Positions 51,723 through 61,579 are shown, counted from the stretch's first letter. The stretch is 64,000 nt of DNA from Chitinophagaceae bacterium (GCA_947458275.1 CANGYR010000010.1:1-64000), one strand, 5' to 3'. The notes: a model not told the origin generated them from the letters alone. A program made the numbers and translations.

Positions 51723-52706
51723 ATGCAATACAAAAGCAATAAAGGATACACCGGCTTCGGACAATTGGGTATGATTTTTTTGTTTGTCGGTATCGGATTG
51801 ATCTTGTTGAGTGTAGTTCAGATTGTCATAGGCTTTCAATTTCTTCCTTCAGGAACTACTATTGAAACAATGGGCGATGATCTCGTGAAAGCGCTACAAG
51901 ATCCCAAAAATGTCAATCTCGCGCGCATAGTTCAAGCGCTTGGAACATTATTCATTATGTTTTTGCCGTCATTTCTTTATTCATGGAGATGTAATGGAAA
52001 AAGTCCGCTTTGGCTGGGATTCAGTAAGCATATAAACATCTTTCAGATAGCCCTTGGCTTTTTGATTATGTTCGCTGCCAATATTGCGGCAATGCCTTTG
52101 GAAGATCTTACCCGCAAGATTTTAGTGCACTTACCCTCGTTAGATAAACTGGCGCACCAGCTGGAAAACTCATACAACGAACAGATAGTGGGATTAACCA
52201 ATCTAAAGAGCTGGCCGGAGTTTTTTATTGCCGTGGTTATCATGGCTTTTTTACCTGCCCTATTTGAAGAAGTTTTTTTCAGAGGAGCTTTACAGCAAAT
52301 TTTTGTCAAATGGTGGAATATGCCTTTGCTTGCCATTATCTTCACCTCTCTATTATTCAGCCTGATACATATGTCGGTCTACCTGTTTCTCAGTAGAGCG
52401 GTTTTGGGATTTGCATTGGGATGGATGTTTTATAAGACAAAAAATATTTGGGTAAATATCATAGGACATTTTATAAACAATTTCATTGCAGTCTGTCAGA
52501 TGTTCTGGCTGTCTATGCACAACAAAAAAGTGGATCCAACTTCTATGGATCCCGATGTTAGCTGGTGGGGCAGTTTAATTGCTTTGGCGGTATTGTATTT
52601 TTTCTTCCATTTCCTTAATCGTCATTCAGAAGAAAACAGGATGAAGATTTATACCAAAGAGCAGGCGCTGATGGTGAATGAACCGGAAGGGGAGCCGTTG
52701 GTGTAG
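51723..52706 (+). CDS. CPBP family intramembrane metalloprotease
   Basis: 327-residue integral membrane protein with about eight helices. The CPBP/Abi motifs are present: EEVFFRG (E182, E183, R187), FSLIHMSVYLF with the second metal His, and GHFINNF. Homologues process prenylated proteins or confer bacteriocin self-immunity; the substrate here is unknown. A strong GC-rich hairpin follows the stop codon directly. Confidence 0.88.
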   Translation: MQYKSNKGYTGFGQLGMIFLFVGIGLILLSVVQIVIGFQFLPSGTTIETMGDDLVKALQDPKNVNLARIVQALGTLFIMFLPSFLYSWRCNGKSPLWLGFSKHINIFQIALGFLIMFAANIAAMPLEDLTRKILVHLPSLDKLAHQLENSYNEQIVGLTNLKSWPEFFIAVVIMAFLPALFEEVFFRGALQQIFVKWWNMPLLAIIFTSLLFSLIHMSVYLFLSRAVLGFALGWMFYKTKNIWVNIIGHFINNFIAVCQMFWLSMHNKKVDPTSMDPDVSWWGSLIALAVLYFFFHFLNRHSEENRMKIYTKEQALMVNEPEGEPLV

Positions 52707-52738
52707 ACCTCCCCCAGCCCCTCCGAAGGAGGGGAGGT
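52707..52738. repeat. GC-rich hairpin repeat after the CPBP gene
   Basis: ACCTCCC...CCTCC GAA GGAGG..GGAGGT: two nested perfect arms beginning at the base after the CPBP stop. This matches a GC-rich REP-like hairpin common between genes in Bacteroidota. It may act as a transcript-stabilising or rho-independent end, though no T-run follows. Confidence 0.75.
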
Positions 52739-53018
52739 AAGAAGAAATAATAAATAAGAAAGTATAAATAAGGAATAAGGAAGTGGAATGTAAAATATCG
52801 AATATCCAATGTATAATGTAAAAGTAGTACAACAGCAGAGCAGTCCCGTAGGAACGACAGGTCTCTAACAAAAGATATCATCCGCTTACTCGTCCCGTAG
52901 GGAAGATACGTATCTTCAATGATGAATAGCCCATGGTTAAAACCATGGGAAAAATGGATACTCCTTGATTTTAACCATGGGAATATTGCTCAAATTTTTT
53001 TATTTCCCTAAAAAACGC
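52739..53018. repeat. Nested repeat cluster upstream of the his promoter
   Basis: Successive elements: an inverted ATTCAATATT block with AATAAGGAAT (52768-52826), GTTCCGTAGGAAC-family copies at 52842-52866 and 52891-52917, a full CCATGG-TTAAAA-CCATGG palindrome (52924-52952) and a half copy (52966-52986). No gene is seen. Together with 52707-52738 this gap carries four of the window's repeat families. Confidence 0.75.
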
Positions 53019-53026
53019 TACATTTG
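53019..53026 (+). promoter_or_regulatory. -7 promoter element of the his operon
   Basis: TACATTTG, 17 nt before the his leader peptide ATG. No TTG at the usual spacing, so the -33 element is weak or the promoter is activated. Confidence 0.6.
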
Positions 53027-53043
53027 CATTGCAAAAATTTAAT

Positions 53044-53100
53044 ATGTCAATTAGTACTATACATCATCACCATCATGCTTTCGCCCAGGCGAGGGGATAG
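53044..53100 (+). CDS. hisL: his operon leader peptide
   Basis: 18 codons encoding MSISTIHHHHHAFAQARG, with five consecutive His codons (CAT CAT CAC CAT CAT, 53062-53076) and a TAG stop, 106 nt before hisG. This is the classical architecture of ribosome-sensing attenuation in amino-acid operons. Codons CAG GCG AGG G (53086-53095) are complementary to CCCGCCTG at 53137-53144, the 5' arm of the following terminator. When His-tRNA is scarce, a ribosome stalled on the His run leaves this segment free to form the antiterminator; a ribosome reaching the stop codon masks it. Confidence 0.85.
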   Translation: MSISTIHHHHHAFAQARG

Positions 53101-53135
53101 TGATTTATTGTATTAGCTAAATATAATATTCCAAG

Positions 53136-53170
53136 ACCCGCCTGAGTGAATCGGACGGGTTTTTTGTTTT
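53136..53170 (+). terminator. his attenuator terminator
   Basis: ACCCG.CC (53136-53142) pairs with GG.CGGGT (53153-53160, one bulged A), followed by TTTTTTGTTTT. It ends 37 nt before hisG. The 5' arm is shared with the antiterminator pairing described for the leader peptide. Confidence 0.8.
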
Positions 53171-53206
53171 ATTCATTTCGGTTCATTCAGGCACAAAAAC
53201 AACATT

Positions 53207-54061
53207 ATGAGTTTGAAAATTGCCATTCAGAAAAGCGGAAGACTCAGCGAGAAATCGCTCGGCTTGCTGGCAGAATGCGGTATTAAAATCAATAACGGCG
53301 ATAGAAAGCTGAAGGCAGAAGCCAAAAACTTTCCGGTAGAAGTATTGTTTCTGAGAGACGACGATATTCCGCAATATGTGGAACAAGGCGTGGCGGACAT
53401 CGGCATTCTCGGTGAAAATGAAGTATGGGAAAAAGACAAGAAAGTCAGCGTTGTCAGAAAACTGGGTTTTGCTTCATGTAAACTTTCATTGGCTATTCCC
53501 AAAGATGAAAAATATACGGGACTCAATTATTTCGAAGGAAAGAAAATTGCTACCAGCTATCCTAAAATTCTGGAGAAGTTTTTTAAAGAAAAAAAGATCA
53601 ATGTTATCATTGAAGAAATCGGTGGCAGTGTGGAGATAGCTACAGGAATTGGTTTGGCTGATGCCATCTTCGATATCGTTAGTTCAGGAAGTACCTTGCT
53701 GATGAACGGACTCAAAGAAGTGGAGGTCGTAACTAAAAGCGAAGCGGTGCTCATCTCAGGGGAGTCATTGCCTAAAGAAAAACAAGATATCCTGGAAAAG
53801 TTGCTTTTCAGAATGGAGGCAACCAAAAAAGCATCTGAAAATAAATACATTTTACTCAATGCGCCGAATCACTCAATTGAAGCCATTAAAAAATTATTAC
53901 CGGGCATGAAAGCACCCACCATTTTGCCATTGGCAGATGAAGGATGGAGCAGCATTCACTCCGTAATCGGTGAAGATGATTTCTGGGAAGTGATTGATCA
54001 ATTAAAAAAACACGGCGCGCAGGGAATATTGGTAGTGCCTATTGAAAAAATGATTCTTTAA
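53207..54061 (+). CDS. hisG: ATP phosphoribosyltransferase, long form
   Basis: First enzyme of histidine synthesis (ATP + PRPP to PR-ATP). 284 residues, the long form with a C-terminal regulatory ACT-like domain (about 205-284: GMKAPTILPLADEGWSSIHSV), so feedback inhibition by His does not need HisZ. The catalytic part has KIAIQKSGRLSEKSL at the start and the PRPP loop IFDIVSSGSTLL. First structural gene after the attenuator. Confidence 0.96.
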   Translation: MSLKIAIQKSGRLSEKSLGLLAECGIKINNGDRKLKAEAKNFPVEVLFLRDDDIPQYVEQGVADIGILGENEVWEKDKKVSVVRKLGFASCKLSLAIPKDEKYTGLNYFEGKKIATSYPKILEKFFKEKKINVIIEEIGGSVEIATGIGLADAIFDIVSSGSTLLMNGLKEVEVVTKSEAVLISGESLPKEKQDILEKLLFRMEATKKASENKYILLNAPNHSIEAIKKLLPGMKAPTILPLADEGWSSIHSVIGEDDFWEVIDQLKKHGAQGILVVPIEKMIL

Positions 54062-54088
54062 AATTAACGAACGAGGAATATTTAATAA

Positions 54089-55411
54089 ATGCAACAGTTT
54101 AATAATCCCATAATCGAAACTTGGTCTGAATTGGCTCAAAGGCCGGTAATCGATTTGTCAAAACTCAATAAAATCGTTGAAAAAGTTTTTGATGAGGTAA
54201 AGAATAATGGAGATAAAGCGGTAAAAAAATATACGCTTGAATTTGATAAGGTGGAGACGGACGATTTGAGAGTAAGTAAACAACAAATCAACGAATCTGA
54301 AAGGTCAATCTCAAAGAGTTTGATTAAAGCGATCAGACAGGCAAAGAGTAATATTGAAAAATTTCACGCAGCACAAAAAGAAAAAGTAAAACGCATTGAG
54401 ACCACCAAAGGAATTCAATGTTGGAGAGAGAGTCGTGCTATTGAGAAAGTAGGCATCTACATTCCGGGCGGCAGCGCTCCCCTGTTTTCAACGGTTCTCA
54501 TGCTCGGCATTCCCGCCAAAATTGCTGGGTGTAAAGAGATTGTTTTATGCACACCTCCTGATAAAAACGGCGATATCAATCCGGCTATTTTATTTGCTGC
54601 TAAATGTGTAGGAATTCAATCTGTTTTTAAAGTAGGCGGCATTCAAGCCATTGGGGCTATGACATTCGGTACGAATACCATTTCTAAAGTGGATAAAATA
54701 TTCGGTCCGGGCAATCAGTATGTTACCGCTGCTAAACAGCTGTCTCAACAATACGGCGTTGCCATCGATATGCCGGCTGGCCCGAGTGAAGTGTTGGTGA
54801 TTGCAGACAAAACCGCTGTGCCTGAATTTGTTGCGGCTGATTTATTGTCGCAGGCCGAACATGGTGCAGACAGTCAGGTGATTTTACTTTCTGATAACAA
54901 GGAATTTATTACCAAGACAATGAAAGCAGTTGATGATCAACTGGAAGCTTTACCAAGAAAAGAAATTGCAAAAAAAGCGCTGGACAACAGCAAAGCAATT
55001 TTATTGAAGAATATCAATGAGTGTATTGCATTCAGTAATTTGTACGCACCAGAGCATTTGATTCTTGCGGTTAAAAATGAAACTAAAATAGGCGATAAAA
55101 TAATCAATGCCGGTTCTGTGTTTCTTGGCAATTACAGTTGCGAAAGTGCCGGTGATTATGCCAGCGGTACCAATCATACTTTGCCTACTAACGGTTACGC
55201 ACGTAACTATAGTGGCGTATCGCTTGACAGTTTCATTAAAAAAATAACTTTTCAAAAAATATCAAAGCAGGGGATTAAAAATCTTGGTCCTGCCATAGAA
55301 TTGATGGCGGAAGCAGAGCAATTGAATGCGCACAAAAATGCAGTCAGCATTCGTCTGGCCACTGTCAACAAAACGAAGAAGCGTAAAGTTGCTACTTCAT
55401 CATCAAAATAA
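54089..55411 (+). CDS. hisD: Histidinol dehydrogenase
   Basis: Zinc enzyme catalysing the last two oxidations, histidinol to histidine. 440 residues. Zn ligands Gln255 and His258 in LLSQAEHGADSQ; IPGGSAPLFSTVLM and IDMPAGPSEVLVIAD are typical. The C-terminus has a Lys/Thr/Ser-rich extension of about 12 residues (KTKKRKVATSSSK), absent from most homologues. 27 bp after hisG. Confidence 0.97.
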   Translation: MQQFNNPIIETWSELAQRPVIDLSKLNKIVEKVFDEVKNNGDKAVKKYTLEFDKVETDDLRVSKQQINESERSISKSLIKAIRQAKSNIEKFHAAQKEKVKRIETTKGIQCWRESRAIEKVGIYIPGGSAPLFSTVLMLGIPAKIAGCKEIVLCTPPDKNGDINPAILFAAKCVGIQSVFKVGGIQAIGAMTFGTNTISKVDKIFGPGNQYVTAAKQLSQQYGVAIDMPAGPSEVLVIADKTAVPEFVAADLLSQAEHGADSQVILLSDNKEFITKTMKAVDDQLEALPRKEIAKKALDNSKAILLKNINECIAFSNLYAPEHLILAVKNETKIGDKIINAGSVFLGNYSCESAGDYASGTNHTLPTNGYARNYSGVSLDSFIKKITFQKISKQGIKNLGPAIELMAEAEQLNAHKNAVSIRLATVNKTKKRKVATSSSK

Positions 55412-55417
55412 CTGAAC

Positions 55418-56431
55418 ATGCAATCGTTTGATTTATATAAATATGTTCGTCCGAATATTGTTTCGCTAAAACCTTATTCCAGCGCAAGAGACGAGTTTAA
55501 AGGGAAAGAAGGCATTTTTCTGGATGCCAATGAAAATCCCATCGGAGCACTCAACAGGTATCCGGATCCTTATCAGGTTGAATTGAAAGCGGCTTTGAGT
55601 AAGATAAAAAATGTTGCACCTGAAAATATTTTTATCGGCAACGGAAGTGATGAAGTGATTGACCTTGTGTATAGAATTTTTTGTGATATTGATAAAGATG
55701 TAGTTATTACTTGTCCGCCTACCTATGGCATGTATGAAGTGTCGGCCAACATCAATAATATTCCCATTATCAATATTCCGCTGACAAATGATTTCGAATT
55801 GGATGTAGATAAAATTCTTTCAACCAAAGCAAAAATCGTTTTTGTCTGCTCGCCCAACAATCCCACCGCCAATAGTTTAAAAAACATTGAATACATCATT
55901 CAAAAATTTGACGGTATTGTTTTTGTAGACGAGGCCTATATTGATTTCAGCGAGCAACGATCATTGCTGGAAAAAATCAACGAATACCCCAATCTGATTG
56001 TATCACAGACATTCAGTAAAGCATGGGGCATGGCAGCAGTAAGAGTAGGAACGGCCTATGCAAGCAAAGAGATTATTGGTTTGTATAATAAGGTTAAACC
56101 GCCGTATAATGTTAGTCTGCTCAATCAGCAAGCCGTCATTGATGCGATGAAAAATATAGAATTATTTGAAAAAAATACAGCACTCATTCTCTCACAAAGA
56201 GAATGGCTGCACAAGGAATTATCGTCACTTGGTATCGTGAAGAAAATATATCCTTCCGATGCTAATTTTTTGTTGGTAGAGGTCACGGATGCTGATTTTA
56301 TTTATAATACACTGGCAAACAAAAAAATTGTCACACGCAACAGAAACAGCGTAGTGAAAAATTGTATTCGGATAACAGTCGGTACCCCCGATGAGAATAT
56401 TGAATTGATTAATGCAATGAAAAAAATATAA
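55418..56431 (+). CDS. hisC: Histidinol-phosphate aminotransferase
   Basis: PLP enzyme converting imidazole-acetol phosphate to histidinol phosphate. 337 residues. PLP lysine Lys201 in [25 protein letters not shown] at the N-terminus and [16 protein letters not shown] are the expected aspartate-aminotransferase-fold motifs. Six bp after hisD. Confidence 0.96.
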   Translation: MQSFDLYKYVRPNIVSLKPYSSARDEFKGKEGIFLDANENPIGALNRYPDPYQVELKAALSKIKNVAPENIFIGNGSDEVIDLVYRIFCDIDKDVVITCPPTYGMYEVSANINNIPIINIPLTNDFELDVDKILSTKAKIVFVCSPNNPTANSLKNIEYIIQKFDGIVFVDEAYIDFSEQRSLLEKINEYPNLIVSQTFSKAWGMAAVRVGTAYASKEIIGLYNKVKPPYNVSLLNQQAVIDAMKNIELFEKNTALILSQREWLHKELSSLGIVKKIYPSDANFLLVEVTDADFIYNTLANKKIVTRNRNSVVKNCIRITVGTPDENIELINAMKKI

Positions 56432-56441
56432 CATAATCAAA

Positions 56442-57533
56442 ATGAAAAAGCTTTTATTCATCGATAGAGACGGTACGCTGATTATAGAGCCACCGGTTGA
56501 TTTTCAGGTTGATAGTCTGGATAAACTTGAATTCTATCCTGAAGTATTTCAGTACCTGTCGCGCATTGTAAAGGAACTCGATTATGAATTGATTATGGTA
56601 ACCAATCAGGATGGATTGGGGACAGATTCTTTTCCGGAGGATACATTCTGGCCTGCACAGAATAAAGTCATCAAAGCATTTGAGAATGAAGGAATTAAAT
56701 TTTCTGAAATATTGATTGATCGTTCTTTTGCACATGAGAACATGCCCACGCGCAAGCCGGGAACAGGGTTGCTTACGCACTATCTGAAAGGGAATTATGA
56801 CTTGGCGAATTCCTATGTTATAGGCGACAGAAAAACGGATGTAGAATTGGCCAACAATATAGGATGTAAATCTATTTTTATTGCTGCTGAAAACCATCCT
56901 GAGTCGGCACTAACTACAACGAAATGGAGTGATATCTATACCTTCCTTTCTTCTCAACCCAGAAAGGCAAAAGTGCAGCGCAATACTTCCGAGACAAAAA
57001 TCAGTATTGAATTGAATCTGGATGGTGCCGGTAAAAGTCAGATTTCAACGGGACTTGGATTTTTTGATCATATGCTGGAGCAGATTGCCAAACACGGCAA
57101 TATGGATTTGAACATTCATGTTGATGGCGATCTCCACATAGATGAGCATCACACTATTGAAGATGTGGCCATCAGTTTAGGAGAAGCGTTTCTCAAAGCC
57201 CTCGGCACAAAAAAAGGCATTGAGCGTTACGGCTTCTTATTACCCATGGATGATTGTCTGGCTCAGGTAGCTATTGATTTTGGCGGAAGACCCTGGTTGG
57301 TATGGGAGGTGGATTTTAAAAGAGAAAAAATTGGTGAAATGCCCACGGAGATGTTTATGCATTTCTTCAAATCATTCAGCGACAATGCAAAATGCAATCT
57401 GAATATCAAAGCTGAAGGAGATAATGAACACCATAAGATAGAAGCTATTTTCAAAGCATTCACCAAAGCCATCAGAATGGCGGTGTCAAAAACCGGAAAT
57501 TTTAGCATCCCCAGTACGAAAGGAGTATTATGA
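56442..57533 (+). CDS. hisB: Bifunctional histidinol-phosphatase/imidazoleglycerol-phosphate dehydratase
   Basis: 363 residues. N-terminal HAD phosphatase (about 1-165) with D8-R-D10-GTL nucleophile/acid pair; C-terminal dehydratase (about 175-363) with Mn-binding HHTIEDVAI and [14 protein letters not shown]. The fused form is shared with Enterobacteria and Bacteroidota and is often explained by transfer between them. Its stop codon overlaps the hisH start (ATGA). Confidence 0.96.
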   Translation: MKKLLFIDRDGTLIIEPPVDFQVDSLDKLEFYPEVFQYLSRIVKELDYELIMVTNQDGLGTDSFPEDTFWPAQNKVIKAFENEGIKFSEILIDRSFAHENMPTRKPGTGLLTHYLKGNYDLANSYVIGDRKTDVELANNIGCKSIFIAAENHPESALTTTKWSDIYTFLSSQPRKAKVQRNTSETKISIELNLDGAGKSQISTGLGFFDHMLEQIAKHGNMDLNIHVDGDLHIDEHHTIEDVAISLGEAFLKALGTKKGIERYGFLLPMDDCLAQVAIDFGGRPWLVWEVDFKREKIGEMPTEMFMHFFKSFSDNAKCNLNIKAEGDNEHHKIEAIFKAFTKAIRMAVSKTGNFSIPSTKGVL

Positions 57534-58114
57534 TAGTGATTATTAAATACAATGCGGGCAATATTGAATCTGTAAAAAATGCTGTAGAGCGTTTGGGATT
57601 TGAATGTGTGGTGTCGGACAATAAAGAAGAGATATTGAAAGCGGATAAAATTATTTTTCCCGGTGTGGGTGAAGCGGGCTCTGCGATGAAATATCTCAGA
57701 GAAAGAAAAATGGATGAACTCATTCTTTCCCTAAAGCAGCCGGTATTGGGTATTTGTCTGGGACAGCAACTGATGTGTAAACATTCAGAAGAAGGAGATA
57801 CAGCTTGTCTCGGTATTTTTGATGCAAGCGTGAAAAAATTCCCCCCGCTGGATACCGTTCCCCACATGGGTTGGAATAACCTTCACGCTCTGAAGTCTCC
57901 ATTGTTTACCGGCATCGGCGAAAACGACGATGTATATTTTGTACACAGTTATTATGCGGAACAGACTAAGGAAACGATAGCGCTTTGTGATTATATACTT
58001 CCTTTTAGTGCGGCAATGCAAAAAGATAATTTCTATGCCACACAGTTTCATCCGGAAAAATCTGCCGGCGTGGGAGAAAAAATATTGTTGAATTTTTTAA
58101 ATATTAATAGATGA
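57530..58114 (+). CDS. hisH: Imidazole glycerol phosphate synthase, glutaminase subunit
   Basis: Class I glutamine amidotransferase that feeds ammonia to HisF. 194 residues. Triad Cys76 (GICLGQQLM), His174 and Glu176 (QFHPEKSAG). Overlaps hisB and hisA by 4 nt each, favouring translational coupling. Confidence 0.96.
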   Translation: MIVIIKYNAGNIESVKNAVERLGFECVVSDNKEEILKADKIIFPGVGEAGSAMKYLRERKMDELILSLKQPVLGICLGQQLMCKHSEEGDTACLGIFDASVKKFPPLDTVPHMGWNNLHALKSPLFTGIGENDDVYFVHSYYAEQTKETIALCDYILPFSAAMQKDNFYATQFHPEKSAGVGEKILLNFLNINR

Positions 58115-58824
58115 GGATTATTCCTGCGATAGATATCATCAATGGAAAGTGTGTGCGGCTCACCAAGGGAGACTATGCCACTCAAAAAATTTATAATGAA
58201 AATCCTTTAGAGGTAGCTAAGGAATTTGAAGATAACGGTATCGAATACCTGCATTTGGTGGATTTGGACGGCGCGAAATCTTCGCATATAGTCAATCATA
58301 AAGTTTTGTATGCTATTTCAACTGCAACGAAACTGAAAATTGATTTTGGTGGCGGATTGAAATCAAATGAAGATGTACGCATTGCATTTGAAAATGGCGC
58401 ATCGCAAATTACAGGCGGAAGCATTGCTGTTAAAAATCCGACTCTGTTTAAGGAATGGATAGCAAAATATGGAGCAGAAAAAATTATTTTGGGTGCCGAT
58501 GCCAACAACAGGAAAATAGCCACTTCCGGCTGGCTGGAAAGCTCAGAGAAAGACGTGGTGGATTTCATTGCCGGATATCATACCGAAGGCATTGAATATG
58601 TGGTGTGTACTGATATCTCTAAAGATGGCATGTTGGGCGGAGCTGCAAATGAATTATACGAAGAGATTTTATCGAAAGTAAAAATCAAGCTTATTGCCAG
58701 TGGAGGAGTTTCCTGCATGAATGATTTACATTCGCTGAAACAAATCGGCTGCGATGGAGCTATCGTTGGTAAGGCAATCTATGAAGGGAAAATTAGTTTA
58801 AAAGAGTTGAGTACATTATGTTGA
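58111..58824 (+). CDS. hisA: ProFAR isomerase
   Basis: (Beta-alpha)8 barrel that isomerises ProFAR to PRFAR. 237 residues. Catalytic Asp8 ([14 protein letters not shown]) and Asp near 129 (ILGADANN); phosphate loops GGGLKS and SGGVS. Overlaps hisH by 4 nt and hisF by 7 nt. Confidence 0.96.
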   Translation: MRIIPAIDIINGKCVRLTKGDYATQKIYNENPLEVAKEFEDNGIEYLHLVDLDGAKSSHIVNHKVLYAISTATKLKIDFGGGLKSNEDVRIAFENGASQITGGSIAVKNPTLFKEWIAKYGAEKIILGADANNRKIATSGWLESSEKDVVDFIAGYHTEGIEYVVCTDISKDGMLGGAANELYEEILSKVKIKLIASGGVSCMNDLHSLKQIGCDGAIVGKAIYEGKISLKELSTLC

Positions 58825-59570
58825 AAAAACGCATCATACCTTGTCTGGATATAAAAGACGGCAGAACCGTAAAGGGAGTGAACTTTATTGATATCCGTGA
58901 TGCCGGTGATCCGATTGAGTTGGCGAAGCGATATATAGATGAAGGCGCTGATGAGCTGGTATTTTTGGATATTACCGCCACTATTGAAAAAAGAAAAACA
59001 CTGGCGGAGTTGGTGAAAAGAATTGCACGTGAGATAAACATTCCTTTTACCGTTGGCGGCGGCATCAATTCATTGGAAGATGCTAAAGCTGTTATTCATG
59101 CGGGTGCAGATAAAGTGAGTATCAATTCTTCCGCAGTTAAAAATCCTTCGTTGATTACCGAGATTGCCAATGAGTTTGGCGCTCAATGTGTGGTAGTGGC
59201 GATAGATGTAAAAAATGAAACCGATGGCTGGAAAGTATATGTGAGTGGAGGAAAAATACCTACGGGGATTGATGCTGTTGAATGGGCGGTGCAGGCTGAA
59301 GAGCGGGGAGCGGGAGAGATATTACTGACATCAATGAATAACGATGGAACAAAATCGGGCTTTGCCATTGAAATAACAGATGCAATCAGCAAAGCGGTGA
59401 ACATACCGGTTATTGCTTCAGGCGGTGCAGGAGAGAAAGTTCATTTTAAAGAGGTGTTTGAACAAACAAAAGCTTCGGCCGCACTGGCAGCCAGTATTTT
59501 TCATTTTGGTGAAATTCCAATTCCGGAATTAAAAATATATTTACAACAAGAAAATATCCCCATACGATGA
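58818..59570 (+). CDS. hisF: Imidazole glycerol phosphate synthase, cyclase subunit
   Basis: Barrel that uses HisH ammonia to form IGP and AICAR. 250 residues. Catalytic Asp11 ([14 protein letters not shown]) and Asp near 130 (VVAIDVKN); GGGINS and SGGAGE phosphate-binding loops. Overlaps hisIE by 4 nt. Confidence 0.97.
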   Translation: MLKKRIIPCLDIKDGRTVKGVNFIDIRDAGDPIELAKRYIDEGADELVFLDITATIEKRKTLAELVKRIAREINIPFTVGGGINSLEDAKAVIHAGADKVSINSSAVKNPSLITEIANEFGAQCVVVAIDVKNETDGWKVYVSGGKIPTGIDAVEWAVQAEERGAGEILLTSMNNDGTKSGFAIEITDAISKAVNIPVIASGGAGEKVHFKEVFEQTKASAALAASIFHFGEIPIPELKIYLQQENIPIR

Positions 59571-60157
59571 GTATAGATTTTAATAAAGTAAACGGACTGG
59601 TACCTGTCATCATTCAGGACAACCAAACATTGCAGGTGCTGATGCTCGGTTATATGAATGAAGAGGCATTGAATAAAACCAGGCAGGAAGGAAAAGTTAC
59701 TTTTTTCAGCAGAAGTAAAAATCGTTTGTGGACCAAAGGAGAGTCCTCAGGAAATTTTCTTTCAGTAGATGACATCAAAGAGGATTGTGACAATGACACA
59801 ATTTTAATTAAAGCTACACCGGCAGGCCCTACCTGTCATGCCGGAACAGTTTCTTGTTTTAATGAAGATACGAGCAAAGGTTTTTTATATCAATTAGAAA
59901 AAACCATTGCGCAAAGAATTGACAGTAATGATGAAGATTCTTATACCAATAAGTTATATAAAAGAGGTATCAATAAAGTAGCGCAAAAAGTGGGAGAGGA
60001 AGCCGTTGAGTTGGTGATTGAGTCGAAAGACAATAACGAGGAGTTGTTTAAAAATGAGGCGGCAGATTTATTGTATCATTTACTGATATTATTGAAAGCA
60101 AAAAAGATTCAATTGCAGGATATTGAAGCTGTATTAAAATCAAGAATAAAAAAATAA
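59567..60157 (+). CDS. hisIE: Bifunctional phosphoribosyl-AMP cyclohydrolase/phosphoribosyl-ATP diphosphatase
   Basis: Steps two and three of the pathway in one chain of 196 residues. HisI part (about 1-110): [23 protein letters not shown] metal site and [12 protein letters not shown]. HisE part (about 110-196): [19 protein letters not shown] and [11 protein letters not shown]. Last his gene; cdsA begins 4 nt after its stop. Confidence 0.96.
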   Translation: MSIDFNKVNGLVPVIIQDNQTLQVLMLGYMNEEALNKTRQEGKVTFFSRSKNRLWTKGESSGNFLSVDDIKEDCDNDTILIKATPAGPTCHAGTVSCFNEDTSKGFLYQLEKTIAQRIDSNDEDSYTNKLYKRGINKVAQKVGEEAVELVIESKDNNEELFKNEAADLLYHLLILLKAKKIQLQDIEAVLKSRIKK

Positions 60158-60161
60158 TAAA

Positions 60162-60869
60162 TTGGCATTCAATACTTCTGTCTTTAAAACACGTGCGCTT
60201 ACTGCGCTGGTATTCGTTGGAGTTATGTCCGCCGGATTGTTTACCAATGGTTACGCATTCATTGCTTTGTTTACAATCGTTATGTTTGGCTGCATATATG
60301 AACTGTATAAATTAATCATTAAAATTGAAAAGATTAGTGACCGCACTTTTTTGCCGTTGTCTGTTTTATATATAATATTTCCTGTCTTCTTATTGATTGA
60401 TTTGGGGTTAAATGGAAATGTTTATATACATAAAGGCGCAGATCATTTTTCTCCTGCTGATTATTCGCCATTGTTTCCCTGCGCCATTATTTTTTCTATC
60501 TGGATAAATGATACCATGGCTTATATCGTTGGTTCGTTGATTGGCAAGACACCGCTTTCTTCTGTTTCGCCGAAAAAAACATGGGAGGGAACCATAGGCG
60601 GTGTGCTATTGAGTGTTGTTGTCATTGGTCTTGCCGGAAGATATTTACCTATTGCGCAGGCGCTCTCCTCAATCCATTGGTTCGCTATTGCTGCGATAGC
60701 AGCTGTTTTCGGCACATTGGGAGATTTATTTGAGAGCAAACTAAAAAGACTGGCCGATGTGAAAGACAGCGGCAGCTTCATGCCGGGGCATGGCGGATTT
60801 CTCGACAGATTTGATTCTTTGTTGATTGCCGTTCCATTTGTATGGATGTATATTCAATTAATTTGCTGA
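60162..60869 (+). CDS. cdsA: Phosphatidate cytidylyltransferase
   Basis: Makes CDP-diacylglycerol, the precursor of all phospholipids; integral membrane enzyme with about six or seven helices in 235 residues. C-terminal signature SPKKTWEGTIGG and GDLFESKLKR.ADVKDSG.F.PGHGGFLDRFDSL is intact. The start is a TTG 4 nt after the hisIE stop; no ATG is available and no promoter is visible between the two genes, so expression is likely tied to the his transcript or to a promoter within hisIE. Confidence 0.94.
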   Translation: MAFNTSVFKTRALTALVFVGVMSAGLFTNGYAFIALFTIVMFGCIYELYKLIIKIEKISDRTFLPLSVLYIIFPVFLLIDLGLNGNVYIHKGADHFSPADYSPLFPCAIIFSIWINDTMAYIVGSLIGKTPLSSVSPKKTWEGTIGGVLLSVVVIGLAGRYLPIAQALSSIHWFAIAAIAAVFGTLGDLFESKLKRLADVKDSGSFMPGHGGFLDRFDSLLIAVPFVWMYIQLIC

Positions 60870-60897
60870 TATCACACCATGTATTACAACACAATTG

Positions 60898-60905
60898 TAC
60901 ATTTG
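60898..60905 (+). promoter_or_regulatory. -7 promoter element before psd
   Basis: TACATTTG, 17 nt before the psd ATG, showing that psd can be transcribed independently of the his-cdsA unit. Confidence 0.6.
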
Positions 60906-60922
60906 CGTTCTAAAATTTAAAT

Positions 60923-61579
60923 ATGACTATTCACAAAGAAGGATATAAGACGATTACCCTCATAGGAATCATTGTAGCATTCATCAACCTGCTTTCCTGG
61001 AAATTTTTATGTGAAAATTATTGTTGGCTTACATGGTCTATCCTTGTAATATCAATAGGATTCTTTCTTTTTATTGTTTCATTTTTTCGGATACCATCCC
61101 GCAAACTAACCATTGATGATACATTAATCATTGCCCCGGCAGATGGAAAGGTGGTGGTGATAGAGGAAACCATTGACAATGAATATTTCAAATCCAAAAG
61201 ATTGCAGGTCTCTATTTTTATGAGTCCGGCCAATGTACACGTAAACAGAAACCCCATCAATGGAGAGGTGGTGTACAATCAATACCATAAAGGTAAATAC
61301 CTGGTGGCCTGGGACCCGAAATCCTCTACAGAAAACGAGCGCCATTCTGTTGTACTTAAAAGGGGAGAAAAGGAGATTTTAGTTAAACAGATAGCTGGTG
61401 CGTTGGCAAAGCGAATAGTTAACTATCTCGCTGTGGGTCAAAGCGTTAAGCAAGGCGAAGAGCTCGGGTTTATTAAATTTGGCAGCAGGGTGGATCTTTT
61501 ATTGCCGGTAGGCACAAAGCTAAATGTTCAACTGAATGAGCATGTAAAGGGTGGCGTTACAGTAATTGGCACGCTTTAA
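60923..61579 (+). CDS. psd: Phosphatidylserine decarboxylase family protein
   Basis: Pyruvoyl enzyme converting phosphatidylserine to phosphatidylethanolamine. 218 residues, the short archaeal-like type: two hydrophobic segments near 10-55, SIFMSPANVHVNRNPINGEV, and the self-cleavage site at Gly187-Ser188 in FIKFGSRVDLLLP, where Ser188 becomes the pyruvoyl group. It follows cdsA as in many Bacteroidota. Confidence 0.94.
   Translation: MTIHKEGYKTITLIGIIVAFINLLSWKFLCENYCWLTWSILVISIGFFLFIVSFFRIPSRKLTIDDTLIIAPADGKVVVIEETIDNEYFKSKRLQVSIFMSPANVHVNRNPINGEVVYNQYHKGKYLVAWDPKSSTENERHSVVLKRGEKEILVKQIAGALAKRIVNYLAVGQSVKQGEELGFIKFGSRVDLLLPVGTKLNVQLNEHVKGGVTVIGTL

Noticed and set aside
51678-51839. Extended N-terminus of tRNA-dihydrouridine synthase
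   Set aside because: It overlaps the divergent CPBP gene and its own -7 element; the family starts at 51677.
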